The notes under the pieces: model-generated
What the model was told of the DNA's origin: nothing
Seen by the model: only the letters and a program-made list of their open reading frames with translations
Databases searched by the model: none
Shown here: piece by piece, positions 59,873 through 64,000 of the stretch
Position numbering within the stretch: the stretch's first letter is position 1
Layout: each line of letters begins with the position of its first letter
From: Balanoglossus misakiensis
Taxonomy: Eukaryota > Hemichordata
DNA length: 64,000 bases
Assembly: GCA_040954595.2 (NCBI GenBank)
Contig: CM082577.2
Span: 2,356,001-2,420,000 of the forward strand
Direction: 5' to 3'
Program-made: the position numbers and the translations under genes

Positions 59873-60144
59873 GGTCTTGGCTGTGTCAACGTTACAGATG
59901 GCGACAGTCAATCCCCTACAATCGATCCAATATTGAATTTTAGTCTTCATCAAAAGTCACCCATTCTATAACAGAGCCCCTCCCAAGCCCGATAAAAATT
60001 TCCAGCAAAATGCAAGAGCAAACAATTTTACTTCATATGTACAGTACCTTGAATTAATTCAAAGTCACTCGTTCTTTAGAAAAATGTGAACAACCAAAAC
60101 AAAATAAACAGAAACAGCAACAACACAATTCACTTTCCAGACTC
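59873..60144. other. Short intergenic gap between tRNA-Arg and USP7 3' end
   Basis: No coding or RNA feature is recognised; the right part is A+T-rich. Confidence 0.5.
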
Positions 60145-60150
60145 TTTATT
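60145..60150 (-). terminator. Candidate USP7 polyadenylation signal
   Basis: AATAAA on the minus strand (CTCTTTATTGC on plus), about 430 nt past the USP7 stop codon at 60577-60579. Confidence 0.5.
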
Positions 60151-60576
60151 GCTCATTGCTGAAACAAAGATTTACCGAGACTCACATTAAAAAAAAATTT
60201 CACTTGGAATAATTACACATACACTGATTCATACAACAATATTTTGCAGCTAACTCTAAAAAGTGTATGTAATGTTGAGGTTCACATATTCCCCTATACA
60301 ATAGTTAAAAAGAACTTAGAAAGACTATATTCTTGTTTTTTTTGGCGCAAATTGTGTCGGGGAGAAAAGGAGGAACAGGATGAAGAACCTAGGACAGCAA
60401 TCAAGGTGTAAATCCTATAGAAGACTGTACATGCATAGTCCATGCCAGAGATATAGTCTAGCCATATGGTAGCGTGGCTTTGAGTGTGACAATAAATAGG
60501 GACAATGCGAGGGAAATATTTTTTTCCGTTCATCTTTCTTTTTTTATATATTTTCTGTACAAAGCACTCTGTGGAC

Positions 60577-63827
<3,251 letters not shown>

Positions 63828-64000
63828 TCACGGATCCATCAATTTTGATTGTTATACTGTATGTACGATCAAATGCCAAACACATCTCCATTTAATTAAA
63901 ACATCAGCTGGGTTTGAAGCGAACAAGACCACAGACACGTATCAGAACATCAGATAATCAGTTGTCCATTGACTGAAAGACTTGTCCCATGAACCTTTTC

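Overview
This is nuclear DNA from an animal. The genes have many short exons with GT-AG introns, orthologues of vertebrate proteins are recognisable exon by exon, and there is a large satellite array, a Ty3/gypsy-type LTR retrotransposon and a nuclear tRNA gene. Introns are short (about 100-500 bp) and the proteins are close in length to their human counterparts, so a marine invertebrate (cephalochordate, hemichordate, echinoderm or lophotrochozoan) is likely. A lancelet is one possibility, but the sequence alone does not settle the species.

Layout. (1) 1-24400 is one uninterrupted tandem array of an 87-bp A+T-rich monomer (about 280 copies) that runs off the left edge. It has a nested higher-order structure, including two consecutive ~9.7-9.8 kb macro-copies that together reach the array's right end. 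(2) 24401-38090 is about 13.7 kb without a recognisable complete gene. It holds microsatellites, tandem CRE-like sites, a CpG-rich stretch and at least two candidate first coding exons on the minus strand, possibly the 5' end of a gene whose body lies to the left of, or beyond, the satellite. (3) 38421-44302 (minus) is a complete PARN gene: 18 coding exons, 626 aa. (4) 44649-54050 (plus) is BFAR, a RING-SAM-multi-TM protein, divergent from PARN across a ~350-bp shared promoter interval. (5) 46321-51181 is a complete, apparently young LTR retrotransposon (minus strand, identical 142-bp LTRs, 5-bp TSD) inserted in the inferred first intron of BFAR. (6) 55782-58887 (minus) is SDR42E1, complete, 10 coding exons, 388 aa, tail-to-tail with BFAR. 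(7) 59787-59859 (plus) is a tRNA-Arg(UCG) gene. (8) 60577-63782 (minus) is the last ten exons (283 aa) of USP7, whose 5' part lies beyond the right edge.

How they relate. The four protein genes are not one pathway: mRNA deadenylation (PARN), ER-membrane E3 ligase/apoptosis control (BFAR), a 3beta-HSD-like oxidoreductase (SDR42E1) and a deubiquitinase (USP7). Their linkage is notable because the human orthologues are all on chromosome 16, and PARN/BFAR keep the head-to-head adjacency seen in human. Exon boundaries were set by hand from splice consensus, reading frame and protein similarity recalled from knowledge of the families; no database search was run.
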